From positions 62,001-126,000 of IMG/VR virus record IMGVR_UViG_3300025137_000014: 64,000 nt of DNA; one strand, written 5' to 3'. The notes beneath the pieces were generated by a model. That model saw nothing but the letters and a program-made list of their open reading frames with translations. It had not been told where the DNA came from and did not search any database. The stretch comes from a virus. The translations under genes were made by a program, and so were the position numbers. Shown here in pieces: positions 24,352 to 33,374 of the stretch; position 1 is the first letter of the stretch; each line of letters begins with the position of its first letter.

Positions 24352-25038
24352 ATGGATAGTACAGGATATCTTATTACACGTGACTATTTACCTAGAATAG
24401 CAATAGAACAGTTTAGATTGTGGGCGATGAACCCTAATAATGCTCATAGAGGCAACGGGTCAGACGGAATTTATTACGACAAACATGACGGAACACGAAC
24501 ATATGATGTTTGGTGGACAACTTCACCACCTAGAGAAATGTGGTTACCAGTAGTTATACCACTAAAAAAGCATATTAATACATTATTTGAATCTGACCAA
24601 TGGGATATTCATGCAGTTGATTGTATTACTACTGCACCTAATACAAGTAAAGTCTATGCACATATTGATACCCCTTATCGATTCGAAAAATATGCTAAAG
24701 TAGATGCTACATTGGGTGTACAGATAATTATACCTCTTAATGATTTCACTTTAGAGAATGGTGGCACTGCATATCTTCCAGGTTCACACTTAGAAAAATT
24801 ATATTATAAAGATATTGAAGATAATCAAGAGCATTATAATGATAGAATAGTTAATGAAGGTCATCAATTTTTAGCAAAAGCAGGTGACGTATTAATGTAT
24901 GATGGACGAACATTGCATAGCACAATGCCTAATAATTCTAACTTATATAGAAGTGCCTTGCTTATAAATGCATTACGCAATGATGTACTCAGTGATGCTA
25001 TTTTGTTAGATAATAACACAGATAACCTTAAAACTTGA
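24352..25038 (+). CDS. Phytanoyl-CoA dioxygenase (PhyH)-family 2-oxoglutarate/Fe(II) oxygenase
   Basis: A 228-residue protein with the PhyH facial triad: HxD in YAHIDTPY (about residue 104-106) and the distal His in GRTLHSTMPNNSNLYRSALL (about 188), with the following Arg (about 199) placed to bind 2-oxoglutarate. Such enzymes hydroxylate small molecules or lipids; substrate unknown. It has its own strong early-type promoter and RBS GAAGGAG. In marine T4-like phages these oxygenases are common accessory genes. Confidence 0.85.
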   Translation: MDSTGYLITRDYLPRIAIEQFRLWAMNPNNAHRGNGSDGIYYDKHDGTRTYDVWWTTSPPREMWLPVVIPLKKHINTLFESDQWDIHAVDCITTAPNTSKVYAHIDTPYRFEKYAKVDATLGVQIIIPLNDFTLENGGTAYLPGSHLEKLYYKDIEDNQEHYNDRIVNEGHQFLAKAGDVLMYDGRTLHSTMPNNSNLYRSALLINALRNDVLSDAILLDNNTDNLKT

Positions 25039-25056
25039 CAAAAAAGCCTATTTGTA

Positions 25057-25064
25057 GTTAAATA
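25057..25064 (+). promoter_or_regulatory. Possible late promoter GTTAAATA
   Basis: A variant octamer 45 bases before the gene at 25110. A TTGACA at 25035-25040 with 17-base spacing to TTAAAT (25058-25063) overlaps it, so this could be a mixed early/late promoter. Confidence 0.4.
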
Positions 25065-25109
25065 GAAACTATAATAAATTGATTCGAATTTTCCAGGAGC
25101 GAGAAATAA

Positions 25110-26384
25110 ATGGCATTGGCGAAAAAAAGAAAAGTAGTTAAGAGATCCCCATCCAGACGTGGAGCAAAACTGGCTTCTCCAAAGTGGGATGATTGGGAAA
25201 CTTTATCCGGAGCAGAATATCATCGTAAGAAAGAAGCCGCACGTGCTTTCTATTATGAAAACTATCAAGCAAAAGATATGTATGCATTTGTATTCTCTTG
25301 GATGGCCAAGAATGGTTATACAAATGAAGATATCAAATTAGCTAAACTTCCATCTGAACATATGATAAGCATTACATGTGCAATATGTTGCAGATTGTTA
25401 TTAGATGGTATGCCAGATTTCAATCAAAAAGAAGATGATTATTGGCAAACGCTTCCAGGTACTGGTGGTCATATAACGCCTCTTACTGACTTTATCAAGA
25501 AACGTATATCAGAAACAATAGCATCTGGTAAAAAAATTAATGTAGAGAAAATAGAAATACAGGAAGAGGAAGCTAAGAAGAACTTTCATCGTCCTTCTAT
25601 TCAAGAACTTCTACGTTTAAAAGCAATATCTATGACAGATGAATTAGAAGAATTTATTGATACATTTGATATGAATATAAACTCATTAAAAACATTTAAA
25701 CCTATCAACATATTACGTAAGCAAGAAGCAAAGGCAAATCATGCAAAAGTTATCAAAGAATATTACGTTGCAAACTATAATGAATACGATGAACTAATTA
25801 ATCCTCCTTCAACAAAAGGTATGGACGAAAAAGAGTTAGATTATCATAATCAGTTGATAGAAGGGTACAATCATTTAGATAAGTCTGAAATTAAAGCAAT
25901 GTATGAATTGTACAAGGGTATTGTACAGGCTTGTGATATACTGATTGCTAATGCAAAATTTGACCGAAAGCCTCGTAAACGTAAGCCTATTAGTGCAGAA
26001 AAATTAGTAGCTAAAATGAAGTTCTGTAAAGAACATGTAGATACTGGATTAGTTAGTATTAATCCTATCGAAATAATTGGTAGCAACATATTACTTATAT
26101 ACAACACAAAGTCCCGTAAAGTTGGGGTATATCATACAAGTAATGTAGATCCAATGAACCAAAAACGTGATGGAAGCGGGTTAACAGTCAAAGGTACTAC
26201 ACTGCTACGTTTTAATGAAGAAACAAGCATACAGAAGACGCTACGTAAGCCTCAAGAGCAATTAAAGATATTCAAAGACATTAACAAAAGGTCTCTCAAT
26301 AAACAGTTAGAAGCAGTAAAGAGTGTTCCAACTAAAATGAATGGTAGAATTAACGAACATACACTGCTACTTAAGGTATTTTGA
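25110..26384 (+). CDS. Conserved hypothetical protein, basic, 424 residues
   Basis: Starts with a very basic tail (MALAKKRKVVKRSPSRRGAK) and continues with helical regions such as FYYENYQAKDMYAFVFSWMAKNGYTNEDIK. A pair of Cys (ITCAICCRLL) and strongly Lys-rich stretches (FDRKPRKRKPISAEKLVAKM) suggest DNA contact or an internal head protein. I recall similar proteins in marine T4-like phages but no function. RBS AGGAGCG. Monocistronic between a weak and a strong late octamer. Confidence 0.65.
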   Translation: MALAKKRKVVKRSPSRRGAKLASPKWDDWETLSGAEYHRKKEAARAFYYENYQAKDMYAFVFSWMAKNGYTNEDIKLAKLPSEHMISITCAICCRLLLDGMPDFNQKEDDYWQTLPGTGGHITPLTDFIKKRISETIASGKKINVEKIEIQEEEAKKNFHRPSIQELLRLKAISMTDELEEFIDTFDMNINSLKTFKPINILRKQEAKANHAKVIKEYYVANYNEYDELINPPSTKGMDEKELDYHNQLIEGYNHLDKSEIKAMYELYKGIVQACDILIANAKFDRKPRKRKPISAEKLVAKMKFCKEHVDTGLVSINPIEIIGSNILLIYNTKSRKVGVYHTSNVDPMNQKRDGSGLTVKGTTLLRFNEETSIQKTLRKPQEQLKIFKDINKRSLNKQLEAVKSVPTKMNGRINEHTLLLKVF

Positions 26385-26390
26385 TAAATA
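26383..26390 (+). promoter_or_regulatory. Late promoter GATAAATA overlapping a stop codon
   Basis: GATAAATA begins at the second base of the TGA stop (26382-26384) of the preceding gene, 61 bases before the gene at 26452. Confidence 0.7.
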
Positions 26391-26451
26391 GTATGTAGAT
26401 ACTGACGAGTATACTAAATTAATTATTAATTTATATCCCGGGAGAGATAGA

Positions 26452-26940
26452 ATGGCAAACAAAAAAAGACACTATTTTGCGGAAGTTAACATTCCTGATT
26501 CCGTAATTACGGCACAGGGTGGCGCAGAAGTTCCTGGCACTAAGATGATTCAAAATCTTTTAGATGCTTACATAACTGAATCTAATAGTAAATATGCAAA
26601 ATCTTTAAAAGATTTTATATACGAAACAGCAAAACCATATGGTTGGCATTCATCAGATGCTAATAAATGTGCATACGGTATTACGTTTATCAATAGCAGA
26701 CATTGGGCCAACTATTCGGCTTATACTGCACCATTCAGACAGTGGTTAAATGATACACATGGTGTAACATATACATACGAAGTAAAAACAGACGTACCAT
26801 ATGAAATTGCGGATGCAGGCGTTTCAGGCGCAGGCGAACCAGTAAAAGATGATGATGGGTTTAATCACACATATGCAACTGCTACGGAACAAGAAATATT
26901 ATCAAATATTCCTACAGACCGTGGTTATGCTATAGCATAA
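26452..26940 (+). CDS. Hypothetical late protein
   Basis: A 162-residue protein (MANKKRHYFAEVNIPDSVITAQGGAEVPGTK...) with no recognisable domain. It has its own late octamer and terminator, so it forms a single-gene late unit, as expected for an abundant virion component. RBS CGGGAGAGATAG. The YAYT/WxxY-rich middle and acidic tail do not point to an enzyme. Confidence 0.65.
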   Translation: MANKKRHYFAEVNIPDSVITAQGGAEVPGTKMIQNLLDAYITESNSKYAKSLKDFIYETAKPYGWHSSDANKCAYGITFINSRHWANYSAYTAPFRQWLNDTHGVTYTYEVKTDVPYEIADAGVSGAGEPVKDDDGFNHTYATATEQEILSNIPTDRGYAIA

Positions 26941-26962
26941 TACCTAAAATTTTAACAAAAAG

Positions 26963-26988
26963 AGCCCATTCTTGAGTGGGCTTTTTTT
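26963..26988 (+). terminator. Intrinsic terminator
   Basis: AGCCCA (26963-26968) and TGGGCT (26977-26982) with an 8-base loop, followed by seven Ts. Confidence 0.85.
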
Positions 26989-27003
26989 ATATCTCCAGTA
27001 AAT

Positions 27004-27011
27004 GATAAATA
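27004..27011 (+). promoter_or_regulatory. Late promoter GATAAATA
   Basis: GATAAATA 24 bases before the ATG of the neck-type gene at 27036. Confidence 0.7.
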
Positions 27012-27035
27012 CTGTATATAGTTGGAGTATTATCA

Positions 27036-27785
27036 ATGGCTAAAAACATAAAAATTAGAAATAATGTAATCAAAGAAGTGCGTCTATTATTGGGCGACGG
27101 AATGATTGATATAGAATTAGATCCGGATCATTATGATTTAGCGGTAGATGTTGCTCTATCAAAGATAAGACAAAGGTCTGAAAACGCAGTAGAAGAAGAT
27201 TTCTATTCAATAGAATTAAAAAAAGATGTAGATGAATATACTCTTCCAGCAGAGATTACAGAAGTCAAACAAGTTTGGCATCGTTCATTTGGGCATGGTA
27301 TCTCAGGCGGCGTTGACATGGATCCATTTGAATTAGCTTATGCTAACTCATATTTTTTCTTAAACAACCACATTGGTGGTATCGCAACTTTTGATGCATT
27401 TGCACAATATCGTGAGGCATTAAACAGGGTAGCGGCAACTGATATCCAATTCATTTGGAATCCAAGTACAAAAAAATTAAAACTACTACGAAGAATGAGA
27501 GCCGATGAAATGGTTCTAATTCATGTTCATTTAGAACGACCAGAAGAACAACTACTTGATGACCCATATCTTAAATCATGGATGAGAGATTACACTTTAG
27601 CATATTGTAAAAAGATGCTAGGTGAAGCAAGAAGTAAATTCTCATCATTACCTGGCGCTCAAGGCGGAGTATCATTGAATGGTGCAGAAATGAAAAACGA
27701 AGCAGATGTTTTAATTGACAAGTTGGAAAGTGAACTAACAACGTATGTTGATGGCTCTGCTCCGCTTGGATTTGTAATTGGATAA
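27036..27785 (+). CDS. Putative neck / head-completion structural protein (gp13-like position)
   Basis: A 249-residue protein with features shared by a structural family of marine T4-like phages: LDPDHYDLAVDVALSKIRQRSENAVEEDFY (about residues 30-60), YTLPAEITEVKQVWHRSFG, and a C-terminal block (LKSWMRDYTLAYCKKMLGEARSKFSSLPGAQGGVSLNG) ending in SAPLGFVIG. I place it tentatively with neck proteins; no motif proves it. A late octamer lies 24 bases upstream and RBS TTGGAG follows. The radical SAM gene overlaps its 3-prime end by 8 bases. Confidence 0.65.
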   Translation: MAKNIKIRNNVIKEVRLLLGDGMIDIELDPDHYDLAVDVALSKIRQRSENAVEEDFYSIELKKDVDEYTLPAEITEVKQVWHRSFGHGISGGVDMDPFELAYANSYFFLNNHIGGIATFDAFAQYREALNRVAATDIQFIWNPSTKKLKLLRRMRADEMVLIHVHLERPEEQLLDDPYLKSWMRDYTLAYCKKMLGEARSKFSSLPGAQGGVSLNGAEMKNEADVLIDKLESELTTYVDGSAPLGFVIG

Positions 27786-28902
27786 CTTACCCAATACTGC
27801 TTGTTCATTATTATGGTCTCATGCTAGACTTAAAGTAGACGGTACTGTATTGCCTTGTTGTTTTGTAGAAGAAAACAATATTCCAAATTTACACGAAGCC
27901 CCAAAATTATCAAATGGATTGAACAACGCATTCAATTCTAAATTCTTTGACGATATAAGAAACGAAATGTTGAAAGGTAAAAAACTTTCAATGTGTGATA
28001 AATGTTGGAAGGCAGAAGATAATGGGATTGAATCATTTAGACAACAATATAATCATTACAATAAATTCATAGGACAAGAACCAAAGATAAGATATATTGA
28101 AACTGCTTTATCCACACATTGTAATTTATCATGTAGAATGTGCAATGATACATTTAGTAGTAAATGGAAATTAATAAAAAATCCTGGAATGTCAGTTGAT
28201 GTTTCAGTTGATTCATTTGATTTAGAATACTATGATGCTGATTTATCTAAATTAGATTTTGTTAAGTTTGTAGGTGGTGAGCCACTGATAGATAAGAAAC
28301 ATGCAAATTTTTTAAATCAAATTATAAACAAATCAGACAATCCAAATAACGTAAAACTATTTTATAATACTAACGGTACAATAATACCAAAGCAAGAAAT
28401 ATTTGATGCATGGTCTAAATTAAAAGAAGTAGAAGTTGTCTTTAGTATTGATGCTATAGGCGAAGCAAACGAGATACTAAGACCCCCACACTCATGGGAT
28501 ACTGTTCAGAGCGCCATAAATCACTTTACAGAGCATAAATCAGATAATATGAAGTTGGGTATGCATACTGTGATAAACGTCTTTAACATACACCTATTAA
28601 AGGATATAGTAGAGTTTTCATACGGTTCTTTTGGGAAGATGCCTTATTTTGATATATTAGATTATCCAGAACATATGTCTTTAAAAAATTTAGAAAGTAG
28701 TTTAAAGATTAAACTAATTAACGTACTAAAACATGCATTCGAAGGACAAGAAGAATTACAATTTTTACTAGAATTTATAAGTCAACCAACAACTCACTCA
28801 TACACTCTTGACCAGATTATATCTAAAGAAAAAGAAAACGACAATAAGGTAAATACAATGATAGAAAAATTAGGAACAAGAGAAATATGGAATTCTTTTT
28901 AA
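27778..28902 (+). CDS. Radical SAM protein with N-terminal Cys-rich module
   Basis: A 374-residue protein. The radical SAM cluster motif CNLSCRMC (CxxxCxxC) is near residue 114, followed by a VGGEPL motif near 163-168. The N-terminal part has PCCF (about 28) and CDKCW (about 76) cysteines that could hold an auxiliary cluster (twitch/SPASM-like). Such enzymes modify peptides, nucleic acids or cofactors through a 5-deoxyadenosyl radical. Translation starts at TTG 27778, inside the neck-type gene. The end overlaps the next membrane gene by 16 bases, so it is tightly coupled to late genes. Confidence 0.85.
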   Translation: MDNLPNTACSLLWSHARLKVDGTVLPCCFVEENNIPNLHEAPKLSNGLNNAFNSKFFDDIRNEMLKGKKLSMCDKCWKAEDNGIESFRQQYNHYNKFIGQEPKIRYIETALSTHCNLSCRMCNDTFSSKWKLIKNPGMSVDVSVDSFDLEYYDADLSKLDFVKFVGGEPLIDKKHANFLNQIINKSDNPNNVKLFYNTNGTIIPKQEIFDAWSKLKEVEVVFSIDAIGEANEILRPPHSWDTVQSAINHFTEHKSDNMKLGMHTVINVFNIHLLKDIVEFSYGSFGKMPYFDILDYPEHMSLKNLESSLKIKLINVLKHAFEGQEELQFLLEFISQPTTHSYTLDQIISKEKENDNKVNTMIEKLGTREIWNSF

Positions 28903-29210
28903 AAGCATTAATATCAGGAATAGTAATAGCAACAGTCAGTATGATGGCACAGCGAAGTATAACTTTAGCGGCATTACTGATGGGTATACCTTTCACTGCC
29001 TTTATTGCAATGATTTTTATGTGGTACTCAGGCATTGAGGCCGAAGCGTTTTCGAAGTTTAGTTTCGAAACTATATATTTTGTCTTGACAAGTCTCGTTT
29101 TTTTTGTTATATTTGGGTTACTAGTTACAAAGATAGGATTTTGGTTTAGTGTTATAGCCGGTTTATCTGTAACGATAATACTGTATAACATTATTTTGAG
29201 GATTATATGA
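28887..29210 (+). CDS. Small multi-pass membrane protein
   Basis: A 107-residue protein with about four transmembrane segments (LKALISGIVIATVSMM, ITLAALLMGIPFTAFIAMIF, TIYFVLTSLVFFVIFGLL, FSVIAGLSVTIILYNIIL). It might be a transporter-like or membrane-modifying protein, or an atypical holin; no evidence decides. It overlaps the radical SAM gene by 16 bases and the kinase gene by 4 (ATGA), so translation is coupled. Confidence 0.75.
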   Translation: MEFFLKALISGIVIATVSMMAQRSITLAALLMGIPFTAFIAMIFMWYSGIEAEAFSKFSFETIYFVLTSLVFFVIFGLLVTKIGFWFSVIAGLSVTIILYNIILRII

Positions 29211-29833
29211 AAAAAATTATAGGTATCTGTGGGCTAATAGGTCATGGAAAAGACACAGTTGCAGGTCACTTAATTGAAAACGGCTTTCAACGAATAAGTT
29301 TTGCAGGAGTTCTAAAAGATGCATGTGCAAATATATTCGGATGGGATAGAATACTACTAGAAGGTAACACACCAGAGAGTAGAGTATTCAGAGAACAAGT
29401 TGATGAATGGTGGGCAAAGAGATTAGGTATTCCTAACTTCACACCAAGATGGGCTTTGCAACATGTAGGCACAGATGTATTCAGAACACATTTTCACCCA
29501 GACATATGGGTAGCGGCTTGTGAAAGACAAGTAGAATTAACAGACAAAAACGTAGTCATTTCTGATTGTAGATTTTTTAATGAATTAGATGTTATTAAAA
29601 GATTAGGTGGTAAGACTACTGTAGTATGGCGAAAAGAAAAGCCTGAATGGTGGCAGAATGCTTGTACATCAAATAAGACTAAATCAGAGAATATGCTTGA
29701 TCCCATGAAACGATATCCTGACGTGCATAAAAGTGAGTATAGTTGGGCAGGATGGGACTTTGACGTAGAGTTTGATAACACAAAAGACTTGGAACATCTA
29801 TATATCCAAGTTGCGGACGCATTGTCTACGTAG
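29207..29833 (+). CDS. 1: Deoxynucleoside monophosphate kinase (gp1-like)
   Basis: A 208-residue P-loop kinase: GLIGHGKDT at residues 9-17 (Walker A), followed by SFAGVLKDACANIFGWDR, and ISDCRFFNELD near 120 as in T4 gp1. T4 gp1 phosphorylates dGMP, dTMP and hydroxymethyl-dCMP for phage DNA synthesis. Its ATG overlaps the membrane-protein stop (ATGA). It lies away from NrdA/NrdB but would serve the same dNTP supply. Confidence 0.85.
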   Translation: MKKIIGICGLIGHGKDTVAGHLIENGFQRISFAGVLKDACANIFGWDRILLEGNTPESRVFREQVDEWWAKRLGIPNFTPRWALQHVGTDVFRTHFHPDIWVAACERQVELTDKNVVISDCRFFNELDVIKRLGGKTTVVWRKEKPEWWQNACTSNKTKSENMLDPMKRYPDVHKSEYSWAGWDFDVEFDNTKDLEHLYIQVADALST

Positions 29834-29867
29834 TTAATTCAAAAACAGCCACTTTTTTGCATTTTTC

Positions 29868-29875
29868 GATAAATA
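29868..29875 (+). promoter_or_regulatory. Late promoter GATAAATA
   Basis: GATAAATA 57 bases upstream of the sheath gene. Confidence 0.75.
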
Positions 29876-29932
29876 GTTGTAGCAATAAAGAATTTTGCTA
29901 TAACGCAATTTAAATAATTAAGGAGAGACAGA

Positions 29933-32620
29933 ATGCCTACATTAGTATCACCGGGCGTGTCAGTTGTTGTTAGTGATGAGTCGCAATATGCGGCCGCTAC
30001 ACAAGGTACACTTCCATTACTAGTTGTTGCTACGGCAACAAATAAAACAGACGCATCTGGTTCAGCAATCGCATCTGGAACACTCGAGGCTAACGCCGGT
30101 GTTGCATATCTTGTTTCTTCACAACGAGAATTAGTTGAGACTTTTGGCGAACCTGTGTTCTACGAAGTTGGCGGATCGGTTGTGCAAGGAGCAGAGACAA
30201 GTGAATATGGCCTATTAGCGGCGTATCAATATCTAGGAGTTTCAAATAACGCCTACGTTGTACGTGCTAACGTGGATATGTCACAATTAGAAGCGACTTC
30301 AACAGAACCATCAGGTGCAATTACAGACGGAACACATTGGCACGATGTATCATCATCAAAATTTGGACTATTCAAATACGATGTTACATCAACAGACTGG
30401 GTCGCAGTAACACCCAAAGTGTTAACAGACGCACCAGGAACAGGCAATGTTGAGACACTAAACGCAGACGGCTTTGCATCACCAAAGAACACATACGGTT
30501 CAGGCGGAGATTTTGCAGTCGTAACTTCAACAACAAAGATTACTTACTGGGAAAAAGTAGGTGTTAACTGGGTTGTTGTAGGCGATACAGGATCATCAGA
30601 CTTTCAATGGGCAAGATTTGCACCATCGAAAAAATCAGATGGAACAACAAATTTAGCAGGTGGCGAAATTTACGGTAGACTTACAACACAAGGCGGTGGT
30701 ATAGATTTATCAGCGGCTGTGTATAACTCAACATCAGGACTATGGGTATCAGTACAATCACCAATGTACAACACAGATGACCTAGCAGGTGTTTCATTAA
30801 TCGATGAAGGCGATATCTATGCACGTTATAATGCAACTAAAGGTTTCGTAGAGTTACGTAGACATACAGGTAAAGTAGCTACATCAATTACATCAGGATC
30901 AATCCCTGATACTTCAAGTGTCACTGCCGACTTTTTAGTTGAAGGTGTACAATTTAATGTTACTGCGGTAACACTAGATGCACTTGTAGTACAAATGCAA
31001 ATGAATCAGGCTTTAAATACAGCTAATGTTTCAGTTGAAAAAATCGGCGCTGATAAAGTCAGATGGACTAAATCAGACGGTTTAGAACTAAACATTGTAT
31101 TTACTTCTGGTTTTGTTGCAATGGGATTTGCGGCTTCAAACAATGTTGACAGTGTTTGGTCTGATTTATCATACGAAGCATCATCAACTACACCAAAAGG
31201 TGCAGTTACAGAAGGTGCTCTATGGTTTGATGCAGATTTAAAAATCGAAATACTTAGAAATGCTTACGTAGGTGGTGTCCAACAGTGGCAGAAACATGCG
31301 TGGTCAGAAGACAATGAAGGTCTATTAGGTAATGAATTACAACTACGTTCAGGTATGCCAACAAAACGTAAAGACGGTACAACTGCTCTTTATACTGGTG
31401 ATATCTGGGTTGATAGTGATGCTATGCCTTATCCATACATCTATCGTTGGGATGGTGGAAAATGGGTTAAGCTAGACAATGCTGACCAATCATCAGAGAA
31501 CGGAGTTATCTTCTCACACTATTCAGATGAAGCACCATTTGATGCAGACGGAAATCAAACTTCTCGTACAGTACATTCAAGAGTATCTAATCCAGAATTA
31601 GCACCAGAAAATATGGTAATGGTTAACATGGATTATTCTACTTATAACGTTAAAAGATATACTAACGGTAAGTGGGAGTGGGCATCTGGTTCTAACTTAG
31701 ATGGCTCAGGTAAATTTGGTAAAGATGCACAACGTCACATGGTTGTAGAAGCTATGCAGGCTTCACTTTCAAGCAATGACGGTATTCGTTCAGAGTCCGT
31801 TTACTTTAACTTGATAGCATCACCTGGTTATCCAGAACTAATGGATGAAATGATTGCTCTAAACAAAGATAAGAAAGAAGTTGCTTTCGTTATTGGTGAT
31901 ACACCAATGGACTTGAAATCAGATTCAACATCTTTGAAAAATTGGGCAACAGATAATGTTCCGGCAGAAGCATACGCCGGCGTTTATTACCCACATGGTC
32001 TTTCAACAGACTTATCAGGTAATGACGTTGTTATTCCATCATCAGCAATCGCATTACGTACTATTGCATTCTCAGACCAAGTATCATTCCCATGGTTCGC
32101 ACCAGCAGGCTTGACACGTGGTGTTGTTACAAATGCAAGTAAAGTAGGTTATGTAACTTCTGAAAACGAATTTGCACAAGTTCGTTTAAGTAATGGACAA
32201 CGTGACGCATTATACACTTCACGTGTTAATCCAATCGCAGACCTTCCAAATCAAGGTCTAGTAGTTTATGGTCAAAAAACAACACAGGCATTTGCATCAG
32301 CACTTGACCGTATTAATGTTGCGAGACTTGTAAACTATATGCGTTTCAATTTGGATCAATTATCTCGTGGTTTCTTATTCGAACAGAATGATAAAATCAC
32401 ACGTGATAATATGCGTGATGCAGTAGAACGTTTCTGTGGTGAACTAGTAACTAACAGAGGTCTATTTGACTTCTTAGTTGTTTGTGATGAATCAAACAAT
32501 ACTCCGGCTCGTATCGATAGAAATGAGTTATGGGTAGATGTTGCAATTCAACCAGTGAAAGCAGTAGAGTTTATCTACATTCCACTACGTATTAGAAATA
32601 CAGGCGAATCTCTAGCGTAA
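29933..32620 (+). CDS. 18: gp18 contractile tail sheath protein
   Basis: An 895-residue protein, longer than T4 gp18 (659). The N-terminus (MPTLVSPGVSVVVSDESQYAAATQGTLPLLVVATATNK) and the C-terminal sheath core (NPIADLPNQGLVVYGQKTTQAFASALDRINVARLVNYMR, then DNMRDAVERFCGELVTNRGLFDFLVVCD) are typical. The extra length is in the middle, where Trp-rich modules recur (THWHDVSS, ALWFDADL, GDIWVDSD...YRWDGGKWVKLDN). In the virion the sheath contracts to drive the tube through the host envelope. Own late promoter and terminator. Confidence 0.95.
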   Translation: MPTLVSPGVSVVVSDESQYAAATQGTLPLLVVATATNKTDASGSAIASGTLEANAGVAYLVSSQRELVETFGEPVFYEVGGSVVQGAETSEYGLLAAYQYLGVSNNAYVVRANVDMSQLEATSTEPSGAITDGTHWHDVSSSKFGLFKYDVTSTDWVAVTPKVLTDAPGTGNVETLNADGFASPKNTYGSGGDFAVVTSTTKITYWEKVGVNWVVVGDTGSSDFQWARFAPSKKSDGTTNLAGGEIYGRLTTQGGGIDLSAAVYNSTSGLWVSVQSPMYNTDDLAGVSLIDEGDIYARYNATKGFVELRRHTGKVATSITSGSIPDTSSVTADFLVEGVQFNVTAVTLDALVVQMQMNQALNTANVSVEKIGADKVRWTKSDGLELNIVFTSGFVAMGFAASNNVDSVWSDLSYEASSTTPKGAVTEGALWFDADLKIEILRNAYVGGVQQWQKHAWSEDNEGLLGNELQLRSGMPTKRKDGTTALYTGDIWVDSDAMPYPYIYRWDGGKWVKLDNADQSSENGVIFSHYSDEAPFDADGNQTSRTVHSRVSNPELAPENMVMVNMDYSTYNVKRYTNGKWEWASGSNLDGSGKFGKDAQRHMVVEAMQASLSSNDGIRSESVYFNLIASPGYPELMDEMIALNKDKKEVAFVIGDTPMDLKSDSTSLKNWATDNVPAEAYAGVYYPHGLSTDLSGNDVVIPSSAIALRTIAFSDQVSFPWFAPAGLTRGVVTNASKVGYVTSENEFAQVRLSNGQRDALYTSRVNPIADLPNQGLVVYGQKTTQAFASALDRINVARLVNYMRFNLDQLSRGFLFEQNDKITRDNMRDAVERFCGELVTNRGLFDFLVVCDESNNTPARIDRNELWVDVAIQPVKAVEFIYIPLRIRNTGESLA

Positions 32621-32649
32621 GCTGAGATAAAACCAATAAAAATCTTAAA

Positions 32650-32674
32650 AACCCGGCTTTATTGTCGGGTTTTT
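32650..32674 (+). terminator. Intrinsic terminator after gp18
   Basis: AACCCGGC (32650-32657) and GTCGGGTT (32664-32671), one G-U pair, followed by Ts. Confidence 0.85.
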
Positions 32675-32705
32675 ATTAACTACAACTTTAATTATATTCA
32701 TATTA

Positions 32706-32713
32706 GATAAATA
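32706..32713 (+). promoter_or_regulatory. Late promoter GATAAATA
   Basis: GATAAATA 45 bases upstream of the tail tube gene. Confidence 0.75.
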
Positions 32714-32758
32714 CTCTTATATAAAGTAAAGTTTCGAAACTTTTTAGGAGACAAAAAC

Positions 32759-33358
32759 ATGGCAAGAACATTAAATACTTTTGGTGTACCTACAGACAGT
32801 GGCGATGGCGTAACTGGCTCTGGTATACTACAGCCTAAATTAAACTATCGTTTCCGTGTTCAAGTAGCAGGGTTCGGTGGTGTAGCTACAAACACTACTG
32901 AATTCACAAGACAAGTTATGAACGTAACTCGTCCAAAGATTACACACGAATCAATTCCTGTAGATTCATATAACTCTCGTATGTATATGATGGGTAAACA
33001 CACATGGGAACCTATCACAATTACTCTACGTGATGATATAGCAAATAATTTAACTAAACTAGTAGGCAGACAAGTACAATCGCAGTTGAACCACAGAAAT
33101 CAAGCTGGTCCGGCGGCAGGTACTAACTACAAGTTTTCTACATTAATTGAAATACTTGACGGTAACTCAGGCAATCCAAATGAACAATGGCAACTAGAAG
33201 GTTGTTTTGTTCAGAATGCAGATTATTCTCAGTCAGATTACTCAGTTTCAGATCCAGTAACTATCGCACTTACATTACAGTACGATAACGCTGTATTCAC
33301 TGATACTGAAATTATGCCTGATATAACATTTACAAATAATTCAAGCATTCTCGGTTAA
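32759..33358 (+). CDS. 19: gp19 tail tube protein
   Basis: A 199-residue protein with the T4-like tube start (NYRFRVQVAGFG), FTRQVMNVTRPKITHESIPVDSYNSRMYMMGKHTWEPITITLRDD and DPVTIALTLQYDNAVF. It polymerises into the inner tail tube that the sheath surrounds. RBS TTAGGAGACAAAAAC. The order 18-19 is as in T4. Confidence 0.96.
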   Translation: MARTLNTFGVPTDSGDGVTGSGILQPKLNYRFRVQVAGFGGVATNTTEFTRQVMNVTRPKITHESIPVDSYNSRMYMMGKHTWEPITITLRDDIANNLTKLVGRQVQSQLNHRNQAGPAAGTNYKFSTLIEILDGNSGNPNEQWQLEGCFVQNADYSQSDYSVSDPVTIALTLQYDNAVFTDTEIMPDITFTNNSSILG

Positions 33359-33374
33359 TCTTAGGTAGGCTATT

